Below, piece by piece: positions 18,203 through 26,703 of a DNA stretch of 64,000 bases. Every line of letters starts with the position of its first letter. Within the stretch, counting starts at the first letter, position 1. This DNA comes from Acidimicrobiaceae bacterium (lineage in GTDB: Bacteria; Actinomycetota; Acidimicrobiia; Acidimicrobiales; Aldehydirespiratoraceae), in contig VYFQ01000035.1 in assembly GCA_009842325.1 (NCBI GenBank), forward strand, positions 172,093 to 236,092, given 5' to 3'. The notes under the pieces are model-generated. The model had not been told where the DNA came from, did no database searches, and saw only the letters and a list, made by a program, of their open reading frames with translations. Made by a program: the position numbers and the translations under genes.

Positions 18203-19405
18203 CTAGATGATGCTGTCGGCTCGGAGGGCGTCCAGTTCGGTGGCTGACAGGCCGACCACGCTCGACAGCACCTCGTCGGTGTGCTCGCCGAGACGGGGTG
18301 CGCCCTCGGGTGCCGCAGGCGTCTCGCCCACCAGTCGGGGGAAGGGCGCCTGCTGGCGGACCGGCCCGATGACCGGGTCCTGCACCGTGCAGATGTCGCC
18401 CCTGGCCTGAACGTGCTCGTCGGCGGCGAAGTCGGCCACGTCGTAGATCTTGCCTGCGGGCACGTCGCAGGCGACCAGGCGAGCCTCGGCCTCGTCGGCG
18501 TCCAACCCGGAGACCCACTGAGCGACTATCGCGTTGATCTCGGCCCGGTTGTCGGCCCGGACCGCGGCGTTGGCGAAGCGCTCGTCGACGGCCAGATCGG
18601 GCCGGTCCATCGCCCGGCACACCCGCTCGAAGAAGACCTGGCTGCCGCCGACTAGGTACACGTAGCGCCCGTCGCGGCTGGCGTAGTTGCCGACCGGCGC
18701 GGCGATGTCGAGGCTGTCGCCCGAGCGGTTGCGGACCATGCCCAGCCGGTCGTGAGCGGCGATCGTCCACTCCATGATGCGCAGTATCGAGCCGTACATG
18801 AACACGTCGATGACCCCGCCCGTTCCGGTGCCGCGGGCGTCGCGCTCGTACAGCAGGCTGGTGACCGCCTGAGCCGCGAACACGCCGCTCAGGTAGCCGG
18901 CGATGTTCACTCCCGGCCTCGCCGGCGCCCGGTCGGGATCGCCGGTGAGGTGCATCAGCCCGCTGAAGGCCAGCGCGCTGCCGTTGAGGCCCACTACCAG
19001 CGACTTCGGGCCGTCCTGGCCGAACAGGCTGAAGCGGGCCGTCACCAGATGCGGCGAGAGCCGGGACGGGTCGATGTTCCAGCGTTCGAGGGTGCCGGGG
19101 CGGAAGCTCTCGACCACCACGTCGCTGGCATCGGCCAGGGAACGCAGCAGTTCCTGGCCCTGCGGGCGACGCAGGTCGATGGTCACCGACTTGCGGCCCC
19201 GGCCCTCCACCGACCAGTACAGCGAGTAGGGCTCGCCGGCGTCGTCGCGGGCGTAGGGGCCCAACTCTCGCAGCCGGTCGCCCCGGACGGGCTCCTCGAT
19301 CTTGATGATCTCGGCGCCCTGCTCGCCCAGGATCGCGGAGCAGAACGGAGCCGAGACCCGGGATCCCAGGTCGATCACCCGCAGGCCCGCCAGTGGGCGT
19401 CTCAC
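18203..19405 (-). CDS. CaiB/Frc family III CoA-transferase paralogue missing the catalytic Asp
   Basis: A 400-residue family III CoA-transferase, normally moving CoA between acyl groups through an aspartyl-CoA thioester. The opening PLAGLRVIDLGSRVSAPFCS and EIIKIEEPVRGD are typical. It is a close sister of the protein at 21296-22498 (same length, alignable without gaps through at least residue 170). At the catalytic Asp position (D170 in the sister, D169 in Frc) this copy has Gly170 (NIAGYLSG; codon GGC at 18898-18896). It may be inactive, act as a partner subunit, or use another residue. A promoter-like region precedes it at about 19474. Confidence 0.88.
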   Translation of the reverse strand: MRRPLAGLRVIDLGSRVSAPFCSAILGEQGAEIIKIEEPVRGDRLRELGPYARDDAGEPYSLYWSVEGRGRKSVTIDLRRPQGQELLRSLADASDVVVESFRPGTLERWNIDPSRLSPHLVTARFSLFGQDGPKSLVVGLNGSALAFSGLMHLTGDPDRAPARPGVNIAGYLSGVFAAQAVTSLLYERDARGTGTGGVIDVFMYGSILRIMEWTIAAHDRLGMVRNRSGDSLDIAAPVGNYASRDGRYVYLVGGSQVFFERVCRAMDRPDLAVDERFANAAVRADNRAEINAIVAQWVSGLDADEAEARLVACDVPAGKIYDVADFAADEHVQARGDICTVQDPVIGPVRQQAPFPRLVGETPAAPEGAPRLGEHTDEVLSSVVGLSATELDALRADSII

Positions 19406-19458
19406 CGCAGCCTCTCGCTACCCGAAGCCACGAGGCGTTCCTAACAACTACCGGCTAC

Positions 19459-19479
19459 TACAATCACGCGGCGATTATA
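19459..19479. promoter_or_regulatory. Candidate divergent promoter -10 elements
   Basis: The 98-base divergent gap between the CoA-transferase and the permease is locally A+T-richer than its surroundings. It holds TACAAT on the plus strand (19459-19464), about 40 bases before the permease ATG. It also holds a perfect TATAAT on the minus strand (complement of 19474-19479), about 70 bases before the CoA-transferase start. No convincing -35 elements were seen. Confidence 0.3.
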
Positions 19480-19503
19480 CGACTAGCCCGTAGACCCTGA
19501 CCC

Positions 19504-21267
19504 ATGACGTCCGCCGACAACGGCACCGCCGACCGCGAGGGGATCCGCTACGAGCCGGACGACCCGTGCCCGCCCCTGCTGCTGCTGGGGGTGGGCCTCC
19601 AGGGCGTCATGATGATCCTGACCTCGATCGTGGTGATCGTGGCCGTCACCGCCCGATCGGGCGGCCAGGACGACGACTACCTGACGTGGGCGGTGTTCGC
19701 CGCCCTGATCATCTCCGGGGCCCTCATCGCGCTCCAGGCCAGCAGGGTCTGGCGGCTCGGAGCGGGCCACATCCTGTTCATGGGTCCCACCACCAATTTC
19801 GTGGCCGTGGCCGTCCTGGCGCTGGAGGCGGGCGGACCGGCCCTGCTGGCCAGCCTTACCGTGGCCGGCTCCCTCTTCTACCTCATGCTGGCCTTCTGGC
19901 TGCCGCTGCTGCGCCGGATCATCACCCCCGCCGTCTCCGGCACCGTGCTGATGCTGATCGCGGTGTCGGTCCTCCCCATCGCGCTCGAGCGGATCCGAGA
20001 GGTTCCCGAGGGCGCAGATCCGACCAAAGGACCCTTCATCGCTTTCGTAACCATGGCTGTGACCGCGGTGCTGGCCCTGCGTGCGTCACGGAGCTTGAAG
20101 CCCTGGTCGCCGCTGCTGGCCCTATTCGCCGGCTGTGTGACCGCCGCGCTGCTCGGTGCCTATGAAATCCAGCCGGTGATCGACGCCGCATGGGCTGGCA
20201 TCCCCACCGGCGGGTTCCCCGGGCTGGACCTGACTCTCGGAGCGGACTTCTGGACGCTGCTTCCGGCTTTCGTCGTGGTGACACTCGTGGGCGGTGTCAA
20301 GAACATGGGGGACAGCGTCGCCGTTCAGCAGGCCTCGACCCGCAAGCCCCGGGTGACCGACTTCCGGCTCGTGCAGGGCGCGCTCAACACGAACGGGCTG
20401 GGCATCCTTCTCTCGGGGCTGGTCGGGACGCCGCCCACCACCGCCTACTCGTCTCGCAGCGTGATGCTGATCACGTTCACGTCGGTCGCCGCTCGCCGGG
20501 TCGGCTACGTGATGGGAGCCGTCCTTGCCGTGCTGGCGCTGTTCCCGAAGTTCGCCGCCGTCCTGGTCTCGATCCCCAGTCCCGTCATGGGGGCCTACAT
20601 CCTGGTGGCCATCGGCACGCTCTTCGTGAGCGGTATGCGAACCGCGGTCAAGGACGGCCTCGACGCCCAGAGGGCCGCCATCGTGTCGGTCGCCTTCGCG
20701 GTGGGCGCCGGCCTGGAGCAGCAGACGATCTTCGCCGACCTGCTCGGCGGGGCATGGTCCCCGCTGCTGGACAACGGCGTGGTCATGGGGGCCGGTACCG
20801 CGGTCCTGCTGACACTGTTCATCGAGGCAACCAACCCGGTGCGCCAGACCCGTCTCGAGGTCGATCTCAGCGTCTCGTCTCTCCCCGAGATCGACCGGTT
20901 CCTGTGCGACATCGCCTCCCGGCTGGGTTGGAACCAGTCGTCGACCCAGCGATTGCGCTCGGCCGGCGAGGAGACGCTCATAAGCCTGATCCACCCGCGC
21001 GGGCCGGCACCCGGCGAGGGACCGCCCCGCTTCATCGTGATAGCCCGTCCGGGCGACGGCCGGGTCGAGCTGGAGTTCCTAGCCGTGTTCGACGAGGAGA
21101 ACCTTGAGGACCGGCTGGCGTACTTGAGCGAGGAGGCCGAGGGGGGCCAGGGAATCGAGGAGGGCGAGATCTCCTTGCGCCTGCTGCGCCACTACGCGGC
21201 CTCGGTCCAGCACCAGAAGTACCACGGCCTCGACGTGGTGACCGTCCACGTCAGAGGATCGCGCTAG
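19504..21267 (+). CDS. NCS2-type (xanthine/uracil permease-like) transporter with C-terminal ATPase-like domain
   Basis: A 587-residue membrane protein. About residues 20-440 give a NAT/NCS2-like permease core with roughly 12-14 hydrophobic spans. Features include ILFMGPTTNFVAVAVLALEA and the GTPPTTAYSSRSVMLITFT segment, where these transporters carry their helix-breaking substrate residues. From about 445 a soluble domain of some 140 residues follows (VDLSVSSLPEIDRFLCDIAS, SAGEETLISLI). Its helix pattern recalls RsbW/HATPase_c serine kinases, but the N-box Asn and DxGxG loops look altered. It lies between two divergently/convergently placed sister CoA-transferases. The substrate may be a purine-like or other carboxylated compound. 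Confidence 0.75.
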   Translation: MTSADNGTADREGIRYEPDDPCPPLLLLGVGLQGVMMILTSIVVIVAVTARSGGQDDDYLTWAVFAALIISGALIALQASRVWRLGAGHILFMGPTTNFVAVAVLALEAGGPALLASLTVAGSLFYLMLAFWLPLLRRIITPAVSGTVLMLIAVSVLPIALERIREVPEGADPTKGPFIAFVTMAVTAVLALRASRSLKPWSPLLALFAGCVTAALLGAYEIQPVIDAAWAGIPTGGFPGLDLTLGADFWTLLPAFVVVTLVGGVKNMGDSVAVQQASTRKPRVTDFRLVQGALNTNGLGILLSGLVGTPPTTAYSSRSVMLITFTSVAARRVGYVMGAVLAVLALFPKFAAVLVSIPSPVMGAYILVAIGTLFVSGMRTAVKDGLDAQRAAIVSVAFAVGAGLEQQTIFADLLGGAWSPLLDNGVVMGAGTAVLLTLFIEATNPVRQTRLEVDLSVSSLPEIDRFLCDIASRLGWNQSSTQRLRSAGEETLISLIHPRGPAPGEGPPRFIVIARPGDGRVELEFLAVFDEENLEDRLAYLSEEAEGGQGIEEGEISLRLLRHYAASVQHQKYHGLDVVTVHVRGSR

Positions 21268-21275
21268 TGGGTCGA

Positions 21276-21296
21276 ACCTCTCATCGTCGGAGAGGT
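21276..21296. terminator. Hairpin between convergent genes
   Basis: ACCTCTC (21276-21282) and GAGAGGT (21290-21296) form a perfect 7-bp stem with a 7-base loop. It lies in the 28-base gap between the permease stop and the stop of the opposing CoA-transferase, overlapping the latter's stop codon. A bidirectional terminator is the likeliest role. No T-tract is present. Confidence 0.45.
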
Positions 21297-22498
21297 CAGA
21301 TCACGTTGCCGTCTCGCAGGGAGGCGACCTCGGCTCCTGAGAGTCCCAGCAGGCTCGAGAGCACCTCGTCGGTGTGTTCACCCAGCCGGGGCGCGCCGGC
21401 CGGGACCGGAGGCGCGCCGTCATCGAAGCGGGGGAAGGGGGCCTGCTGGCGCACTGGTCCGATGACCGGGTCGTCAACGGTGCAAAGATCGCCCCGGGCC
21501 CGCACATGCTCGTCGCCGGCCACGTCGGCCACGTCGTAGACGATGCCGACCGGCACGCTGTAGCGCAGGCAGCGCTCCTCGATGGTGGCCGCGTCCAGTC
21601 CGGCCGCCCATGTGGCCACGATCTGGTTGACCTCGTCCCGGTTGCGACCGCGCGTCCCTGAGGATCGGAAGCGCTCGTCGGCCGACAGCTCGGGCCGGTC
21701 CATCGCCTCGCACAGGCGTTCGAACACCGGCTGGCGCACAGCCACGATGCACACGTACCGGCCGTCCCGGCTCCGGTAGTTGTCGAGGGGCGCGGCGCGC
21801 TCGGATCGGTTGCCCGTGCGCTGGCGCACCTCGCCCAGCCGGTCATAGGCCGCGATCGTCCATTCCATGATCCGCAGCACCGAGCCATACAGGTAGGCGT
21901 CGACGACTCCGCCAGTCCCGGCGCCCTTGGCGTCTCGCTCGTAGAGCAGGCTGGTCACAGCCTGGGCGGCGAACGCCGCGGTCAGGTAGTCGGAGACGGG
22001 GAGGCCCGGCCGTGCCGGGGGTCCGTCGGCATGGCCGGTGAGGTGCGTCAGCCCGGCGAACGCGACGGCGTTGTGGTCGAAGCCGTTGTACAGCGACTTG
22101 GGGCCGTCCTGGCCGAACAGGCTGATGCGTGCCGTGACCAGGCGGGGATCGAGCCGGGACGGGTCAATGTTCCAGCGCTCCAGGGTGCCGGGACGGAAGT
22201 TCTCGCATACCACGTCGCACACCGAGGCCAGGCGCCGGAACAGGTCCTGGCCCTTCGGGTCGCGCAGGTTGATGGTCACCGACTTGCGTCCCCGGCCCTC
22301 CACCGACCAGTACAGCGAGTAGCGATTGCCCTCGTCGTCAGTGGCGAAGGGACCGTTGATGCGGCTCGGATCACCCCGGCCGGGATCCTCGACCTTGATG
22401 ACCTCGGCGCCCTGCTCACCCAGGACTCCGGCGCAGAACGGGGCCGCGATCCGGGTGCCCAGATCGAGCACCCTGATCCCGGCCAGGGGCTGCCTCAC
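21296..22498 (-). CDS. CaiB/Frc family III CoA-transferase
   Basis: A 400-residue CoA-transferase and the sister of the gene at 18203. It keeps the catalytic Asp (D170 in LPVSDYLTAA) and the family's ARISLFGQDGPKS and GVLGEQGAEVIKVEDPGRGD segments. It probably transfers CoA from a donor such as succinyl-CoA to an organic acid. It starts with GTG at 22498, overlapping the TGA of the upstream crotonase gene (GTGA), so the two are translationally coupled. The local arrangement is crotonase then CoA-transferase on the minus strand, with the permease opposite. Confidence 0.92.
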   Translation of the reverse strand: MRQPLAGIRVLDLGTRIAAPFCAGVLGEQGAEVIKVEDPGRGDPSRINGPFATDDEGNRYSLYWSVEGRGRKSVTINLRDPKGQDLFRRLASVCDVVCENFRPGTLERWNIDPSRLDPRLVTARISLFGQDGPKSLYNGFDHNAVAFAGLTHLTGHADGPPARPGLPVSDYLTAAFAAQAVTSLLYERDAKGAGTGGVVDAYLYGSVLRIMEWTIAAYDRLGEVRQRTGNRSERAAPLDNYRSRDGRYVCIVAVRQPVFERLCEAMDRPELSADERFRSSGTRGRNRDEVNQIVATWAAGLDAATIEERCLRYSVPVGIVYDVADVAGDEHVRARGDLCTVDDPVIGPVRQQAPFPRFDDGAPPVPAGAPRLGEHTDEVLSSLLGLSGAEVASLRDGNVI

Positions 22499-23334
22499 TG
22501 GGGATGGGGGTCGCGGTGCTCGGCGAAGACTTCCTTCATCGAGCCCTTCTGCATGCGTCGCTCCAGCGCGCCCAAAGCGGTGGCGGTGTTGTGCATCCAG
22601 TGGTGGGCCTGGAAGTGGTAGTCCCAGGCGTCACGCTGGCCCTGGAGGTCCAGTGTCTTGTTGATCGAGCGCTTCACTACCTGAGCGGTGGCCGGCGGCA
22701 CCAGGGCGATCTTGTCGGCGAGCTCGCGCACCGCGGCGGCGAGCTCGTCCCTCCGAACCACCCGGTTGACCATCCCCAGGCGCTCGGCCTCGGTCGCGCT
22801 GATGGTCTCGGCGGTCAGCAGGAACTCCTTGGCCTTGCGGGCCGGCATCTCCCAAGGCTCGACCAGGATCTCGACCGCGGCGCCGGTCATGCGCAGTACC
22901 GGGTTCTGGAAGGCGGCGTCGTCGCTGGCCACGATGATGTCGGCCATGCAGGCCAGCATCACTCCCGCGGCCACGCACTTTCCCTGCACGGCGGCGATGG
23001 TCGGCTTGCGGAAGTCCCGGATCTTCAGGCAGCGGTCGAAGTACATCACCTTCTCGTGATGCCACTTGCCCTCGGGCGTGTCCCGCATGAGGCGCCATTT
23101 GTCGGGCTCCACATCACCCACCAGCGCCTTGAGGTCGTGGCCGGCCGAGAAGTGCTTGCCGTTGGCGGCCAGCACCACCACCCGCACCTCGTCGTCGGCG
23201 TCGGCGAGGTCGAAGGCGGCGTCGATCTCGTCGATCATCCGGGTGTCCTGGGCGTTGGCCACCTGGGGTCGGTTCATGGTGACGGTGGCCACATGGCCTT
23301 CGACCTCGTAGACGATGGTCGAGAACTCAGCCAT
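22495..23334 (-). CDS. Enoyl-CoA hydratase/isomerase (crotonase) family protein
   Basis: A 279-residue crotonase. It has ATVTMNRPQVANAQ at the N-terminus, the oxyanion loop GKHFSAGHDLKAL near residue 65, and the second oxyanion segment AAVQGKCVAAGVMLACMADI. The C-terminus DLQGQRDAWDYHF resembles that of the crotonase at 55345, so the two belong to one clade. ATG 23334 is preferred over an upstream in-frame start at 23355 because the extra residues do not fit the family. It is coupled to the CoA-transferase by GTGA. Likely step: hydration of a 2-enoyl-CoA, substrate unknown. Confidence 0.9.
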   Translation of the reverse strand: MAEFSTIVYEVEGHVATVTMNRPQVANAQDTRMIDEIDAAFDLADADDEVRVVVLAANGKHFSAGHDLKALVGDVEPDKWRLMRDTPEGKWHHEKVMYFDRCLKIRDFRKPTIAAVQGKCVAAGVMLACMADIIVASDDAAFQNPVLRMTGAAVEILVEPWEMPARKAKEFLLTAETISATEAERLGMVNRVVRRDELAAAVRELADKIALVPPATAQVVKRSINKTLDLQGQRDAWDYHFQAHHWMHNTATALGALERRMQKGSMKEVFAEHRDPHPQ

Positions 23335-23368
23335 GGCAACAAGTGTAGGCACCACTACTCGCCAGGGA

Positions 23369-24553
23369 TCAGCGGCGAGGCTCCCGGGGGAGGCCCAGGG
23401 TCCGCTCGCCGATGACGTTGCGCTGGATCTCGTTGGTGCCTGCGAAAATCGAGGCGGCCCGGTAGTAGAGCCACGACCGCTGCCAGCGCCCTCCGGCGGG
23501 GTTGTCGTGTGCGTCGCGCCACAGGGGCGCGGCGTCGCCGAGGATGCGCATGGCGGTGGCGTGGAGCCGCTGGCTCATCTCGCTCCAGTAGAGCTTGGCG
23601 GTGGCCGTCTCGGGCCCCGGTCGGCGTTCGTGGGCCTGCTTGGACAGGGTGCGCCAGTTCTGCAGCTGGAAGAGGCGCACCTCCACGAAGGCCTGGGCCA
23701 GATCCTGGGCGGTTCGAGGCTCGCCGGCCAGGCCTCGCTGGGAGGCCAGATGCACTAACTCATCCAAGAGCTGCGCGTGGATCACGAGCTGCCGGGGGTT
23801 GGTGCCCCGCTCGCCGGCCAGGACCGATCCGGCCACGCTCCAGCCGTCGTCGACCGCGCCGATCACCTGGTCGCCGGCCACGAAGGCGCCGTCGAAGACG
23901 ACCTCGTTGAAGTCGGACTCGCCGGTCATCTGGCGCAGCGGCCGCACCTCCACCCCGGAAGCTCGCATGTCCACCATGAAGACGGTGATCCCGGCCCGCT
24001 TGGAAGCCTCGGGGTCGGTGCGGGCCAGGCACAGGCCCCAGTCGGCGAACTGGGCGTAGGAGGTCCACACCTTGCGTCCGTGCAGGTGCCAGCCGCCGTC
24101 GGCGGGCTCGGCCCGGGTGCGCAGCGACGCCAGGTCGCTGCCTGCGTCGGGCTCGCTGAACAGCTGGCAGAAGAGTTGCTCGGCGCCGACGATGGTCGGC
24201 AGCCAGCGCTGCCTCTGGTCCTCGGTTCCGTGGGCCAGCACGCAGGGTCCCACCAGGTTGACGCCTATGCGGCCCACCAGTTCGGGGGCCCGGGCCCGGG
24301 CCAACTCCTCCTGCACGATGAAGCTGAACACTGCGTCGGCGCCCTGGCCGCCGTATTCGGTGGGCCAGGTGACGCCCACGTAGCCGGCATCGGCCAGCAT
24401 GCGCTGCCAGCCGCGGCCGAACTCCACCTCTTCGGCAAGATCATCGAACAGGGGCGGGAGGCCGGTTCCGTAGTCCCACGGCAGGTTGGCCTCGAGCCAG
24501 GCCCGGCATTCGGCCCGGAACGCCCGCTGTTCAGCCGTCGGCGTCAGGTCCAC
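23369..24553 (-). CDS. Acyl-CoA dehydrogenase (FadE-like)
   Basis: A 394-residue FAD-dependent acyl-CoA dehydrogenase introducing an alpha-beta double bond. Seen are QLFSEPDAGSDLASLRTRAE, HLHGRKVWTSYAQFA, RPLRQMTGESDFNEV and the C-terminal FAGTNEIQRNVIGERTLGLP. I chose GTG 24553; an in-frame extension to 24574 is short and Arg-rich. It is divergent from a second, shorter dehydrogenase at 24616, with 62 bases between them, so they may be expressed together. Such long/short pairs form alpha2beta2 dehydrogenases in steroid side-chain catabolism. That pairing here is inference. Confidence 0.9.
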   Translation of the reverse strand: MDLTPTAEQRAFRAECRAWLEANLPWDYGTGLPPLFDDLAEEVEFGRGWQRMLADAGYVGVTWPTEYGGQGADAVFSFIVQEELARARAPELVGRIGVNLVGPCVLAHGTEDQRQRWLPTIVGAEQLFCQLFSEPDAGSDLASLRTRAEPADGGWHLHGRKVWTSYAQFADWGLCLARTDPEASKRAGITVFMVDMRASGVEVRPLRQMTGESDFNEVVFDGAFVAGDQVIGAVDDGWSVAGSVLAGERGTNPRQLVIHAQLLDELVHLASQRGLAGEPRTAQDLAQAFVEVRLFQLQNWRTLSKQAHERRPGPETATAKLYWSEMSQRLHATAMRILGDAAPLWRDAHDNPAGGRWQRSWLYYRAASIFAGTNEIQRNVIGERTLGLPREPRR

Positions 24554-24615
24554 ACGTCCGGGTCTACCACGCAACGATGCTTCCAGGAACGCTCAGGTGC
24601 GTACGATGCGGAGCG

Positions 24616-25665
24616 GTGGACTTCGATCTGTCGGCTGACCAGCTGGCTCTTCGGGATGCGGCCAAGGCTCTGCTGGACGACCGCTGCGACATGGCGGCCG
24701 TGCGGCGGGCGTGCGACCGCGGCGGGTTCGATGCCGGGCTGTGGCAGGCCATGGTCGACCAGGGCTGGACCGGCATCGCGGTGCCCGAGGCGCTGGGCGG
24801 GGTCGGGCTGGGAACGGTCGAGTCGGCCGTGCTGCTCGAGCAGACCGGCGCCCATCTGGCCCCGGTTCCGCTGCTTCAGCAGCTGGCGGCGCTAGCGGCG
24901 CTGGCCGGCGGCTCGTGGGGGGACCGCCTGCTGTCGGGCGAGACGGTCGCCTGCGTGGCCCGCACCCCGCTTCGTCGGGCCGGGGACGGCTCGGTGTCGG
25001 GTCGGACCGAGCCGGTCGTCTACGGGGCGCGCGCCGATGTTCTGGTGGTGCCGGCCGGTGGTGAACTGGTGGCTGTGGACCTGGCCGGGGTGGCCCGGCG
25101 GCCTGAGCCGGCCATGGACCAGACCCGAGAGCTGGCCTGGATCGATCTCGACAGCACAACATCCGTGACGGTGGGCGGCGCTGATGAGGTGGCCGCCCAC
25201 CTGGACCGGGGCGCGGTGTTCCATTCGGCCGAGATGCTGGGAGCGGCCGAGACGGTGATGAACCTCGCCGTGGAGTACGCCAAGGTCCGCGAGCAGTTCG
25301 GCCGGCCCATCGGCAGCTTCCAGGCGGTCAAGCACCGTTGCGCCGACATGCTGGTGGATGTGGAGGCGATGCGCTCCGCTGTGTATCACGCGGCTTGGGC
25401 GCTCGGGACCAGTGGCCGCGAGGCGACCGAGACCGCGGCGGTGGCCAAGATCTGGTGCAGCGACGCGGCGGTACGGGTGGCCGAGTCGGCGCTCCAGGTC
25501 CACGGCGGGATCGGCTTCACATGGGAGGCCGACGTTCACCTGTACCTCAAGCGAGCTCAGCTCGACAGCGTGTCGTTTGGCGATGCCCGTCACCACCGGG
25601 CCCGCCTGGCGGCTGTGTTGCGTGACCGGGTGGAGTCGGGAGCTGGCATCTGGCCCGACCCGTAA
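24616..25665 (+). CDS. Acyl-CoA dehydrogenase, short-subunit type
   Basis: A 349-residue acyl-CoA dehydrogenase-fold protein. It opens with DFDLSADQLALRDAAKALLD and contains KVREQFGRPIGSFQAVKHRC and near the end VHGGIGFTWEADVHLYLKRA. This is the pattern of the shorter partner subunits of actinobacterial heteromeric dehydrogenases (FadE27/29-like) rather than of homotetramers. GTG 24616 gives the natural N-terminus; an upstream ATG at 24577 would add 13 atypical residues. Likely partner: the divergent gene at 23369. The A24-like gene starts 4 bases after its stop. Confidence 0.88.
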   Translation: MDFDLSADQLALRDAAKALLDDRCDMAAVRRACDRGGFDAGLWQAMVDQGWTGIAVPEALGGVGLGTVESAVLLEQTGAHLAPVPLLQQLAALAALAGGSWGDRLLSGETVACVARTPLRRAGDGSVSGRTEPVVYGARADVLVVPAGGELVAVDLAGVARRPEPAMDQTRELAWIDLDSTTSVTVGGADEVAAHLDRGAVFHSAEMLGAAETVMNLAVEYAKVREQFGRPIGSFQAVKHRCADMLVDVEAMRSAVYHAAWALGTSGREATETAAVAKIWCSDAAVRVAESALQVHGGIGFTWEADVHLYLKRAQLDSVSFGDARHHRARLAAVLRDRVESGAGIWPDP

Positions 25666-25668
25666 GAC

Positions 25669-26157
25669 GTGGCCTCGGTCCTATTGGCAGTCGCGGTTGC
25701 GGCTTGGCTGGGCGCCGGTCTGCGTCTGGCCGTGACCGACCTTCGAACCGGCCGGCTGCCGACGCGGCTGATCTGGACCACCGCGGCAATCGTGGGGCTG
25801 CTCTACGCGGTGGCGTCGCTGATCGAGGCCGAGCCGGGCGGTCTCATCGGCGCGGCGGTGGGGGCCGCCGTGTGCGGGGCGATCATGGCTGCGGTCCACT
25901 TCATCCACCCGCCCGGTATGGGCTTCGGCGACGTCCGCCTCAGCGTGCTGAACGGCCTGCTGTGCGGGTGGTGGGGCTGGGAGGTAGCCCTGTGGGGCCT
26001 TGCGGCGGGATTCGTGCTGGCCGTGCCCGAGGCGCTGGTGGTCCTGGTTCGACATGGCCGGGGTGCCAGCCGACCCCTCGGTCCCTACCTGCTGGCCGGC
26101 ACCGCTGCCGCGGTGAGTTGGGCGGCCGCGACCGGCGGGCTCGTGCCGGTGCTCTAG
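25669..26157 (+). CDS. A24 (type IV prepilin peptidase-like) membrane aspartyl protease
   Basis: A 162-residue polytopic membrane protein with about 5-6 hydrophobic spans. The two catalytic Asp motifs of the A24 family are present: D24 in TDLRTGRLP and D88 in the GxGD motif GMGFGDVRL. It lacks the N-terminal methyltransferase domain of full PilD, as is common in actinobacterial and archaeal forms. It would cleave prepilin-like signal peptides at the inner membrane. No pilin, secretion ATPase or other pilus gene lies in the window. GTG start 4 bases after a dehydrogenase gene suggests co-transcription by proximity only. Confidence 0.75.
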   Translation: MASVLLAVAVAAWLGAGLRLAVTDLRTGRLPTRLIWTTAAIVGLLYAVASLIEAEPGGLIGAAVGAAVCGAIMAAVHFIHPPGMGFGDVRLSVLNGLLCGWWGWEVALWGLAAGFVLAVPEALVVLVRHGRGASRPLGPYLLAGTAAAVSWAAATGGLVPVL

Positions 26158-26182
26158 CCGTTCCTTCGCTCGGCCTTACTCC

Positions 26183-26230
26183 CCCGCTCTTGTTCGCTTC
26201 GCTCACGGGCCGCTCGGGCCACGGCCTCGC
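26183..26230 (-). repeat. Inverted-pair repeat B, copy 1
   Basis: A 48-base segment whose reverse complement recurs at 31781-31828 with 47 of 48 matches (the one difference is cgctTcgc here against cgctGcgc). It lies in the gap between the convergent A24-like gene and the VOC gene. The copies are about 5.6 kb apart in opposite orientations. No open frame of interest and no mobile-element gene is nearby. Confidence 0.8.
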
Positions 26231-26253
26231 CCGTATGAAGCAGATTCGCTCGC

Positions 26254-26703
26254 CTACCCGCTCGGCCTCAGGTCGAAGTACTGGACCTCCACCATCAGCG
26301 GCAGCAGGTAGCGGACGTAGAAGCTGTGCAGCTTCAACACGCCGAAGTCCTCGACCTCGTAGTCCATCACGTCCACCCGACCGTCGGTGGCGGCGAAGGC
26401 CTCGGCCCGCCGCAGGACCTCCTTCAGTTGCTCCAGGCTGTCGACGGCCATCCCGAAATGGTCGCCCCGGGGCGCCTGCATCGGGTTGTCGTCGGCGATG
26501 ACGAACACGAACTGGTCATAGGAGTGCACTCCCATCACCAGCCGCTTGCGGTCCTCGGTCATGGTGGGGTGCTCCCGCCAGCCGAACACGTCACCGTAGA
26601 AGCGGGTGATCGCCGATCGTCCCGCCTCGTCGAGCAGGTCGGCGGGCACGCTCATGGCCACATGGTTGAAGCGGGCGGGGCCCTTGAAGTCGGTGATGCT
26701 CAC
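26254..26703 (-). CDS. VOC-family protein
   Basis: A 149-residue VOC protein with GTG start at 26703. ARFNHVAMSVPADLLDEAGR gives the first His; GDHFGMAVDSLEQLKEVL starts the second module and is followed by MVEVQYFDL, where Glu is the expected last ligand. The GTGA start overlaps the stop of the zinc dehydrogenase gene upstream. It is the fourth gene of a minus-strand chain (SnoaL-like, ligase, dehydrogenase, VOC). The substrate is unknown; a ring-cleaving or isomerising step on the ligase product is a speculation. Confidence 0.82.
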   Translation of the reverse strand: MSITDFKGPARFNHVAMSVPADLLDEAGRSAITRFYGDVFGWREHPTMTEDRKRLVMGVHSYDQFVFVIADDNPMQAPRGDHFGMAVDSLEQLKEVLRRAEAFAATDGRVDVMDYEVEDFGVLKLHSFYVRYLLPLMVEVQYFDLRPSG

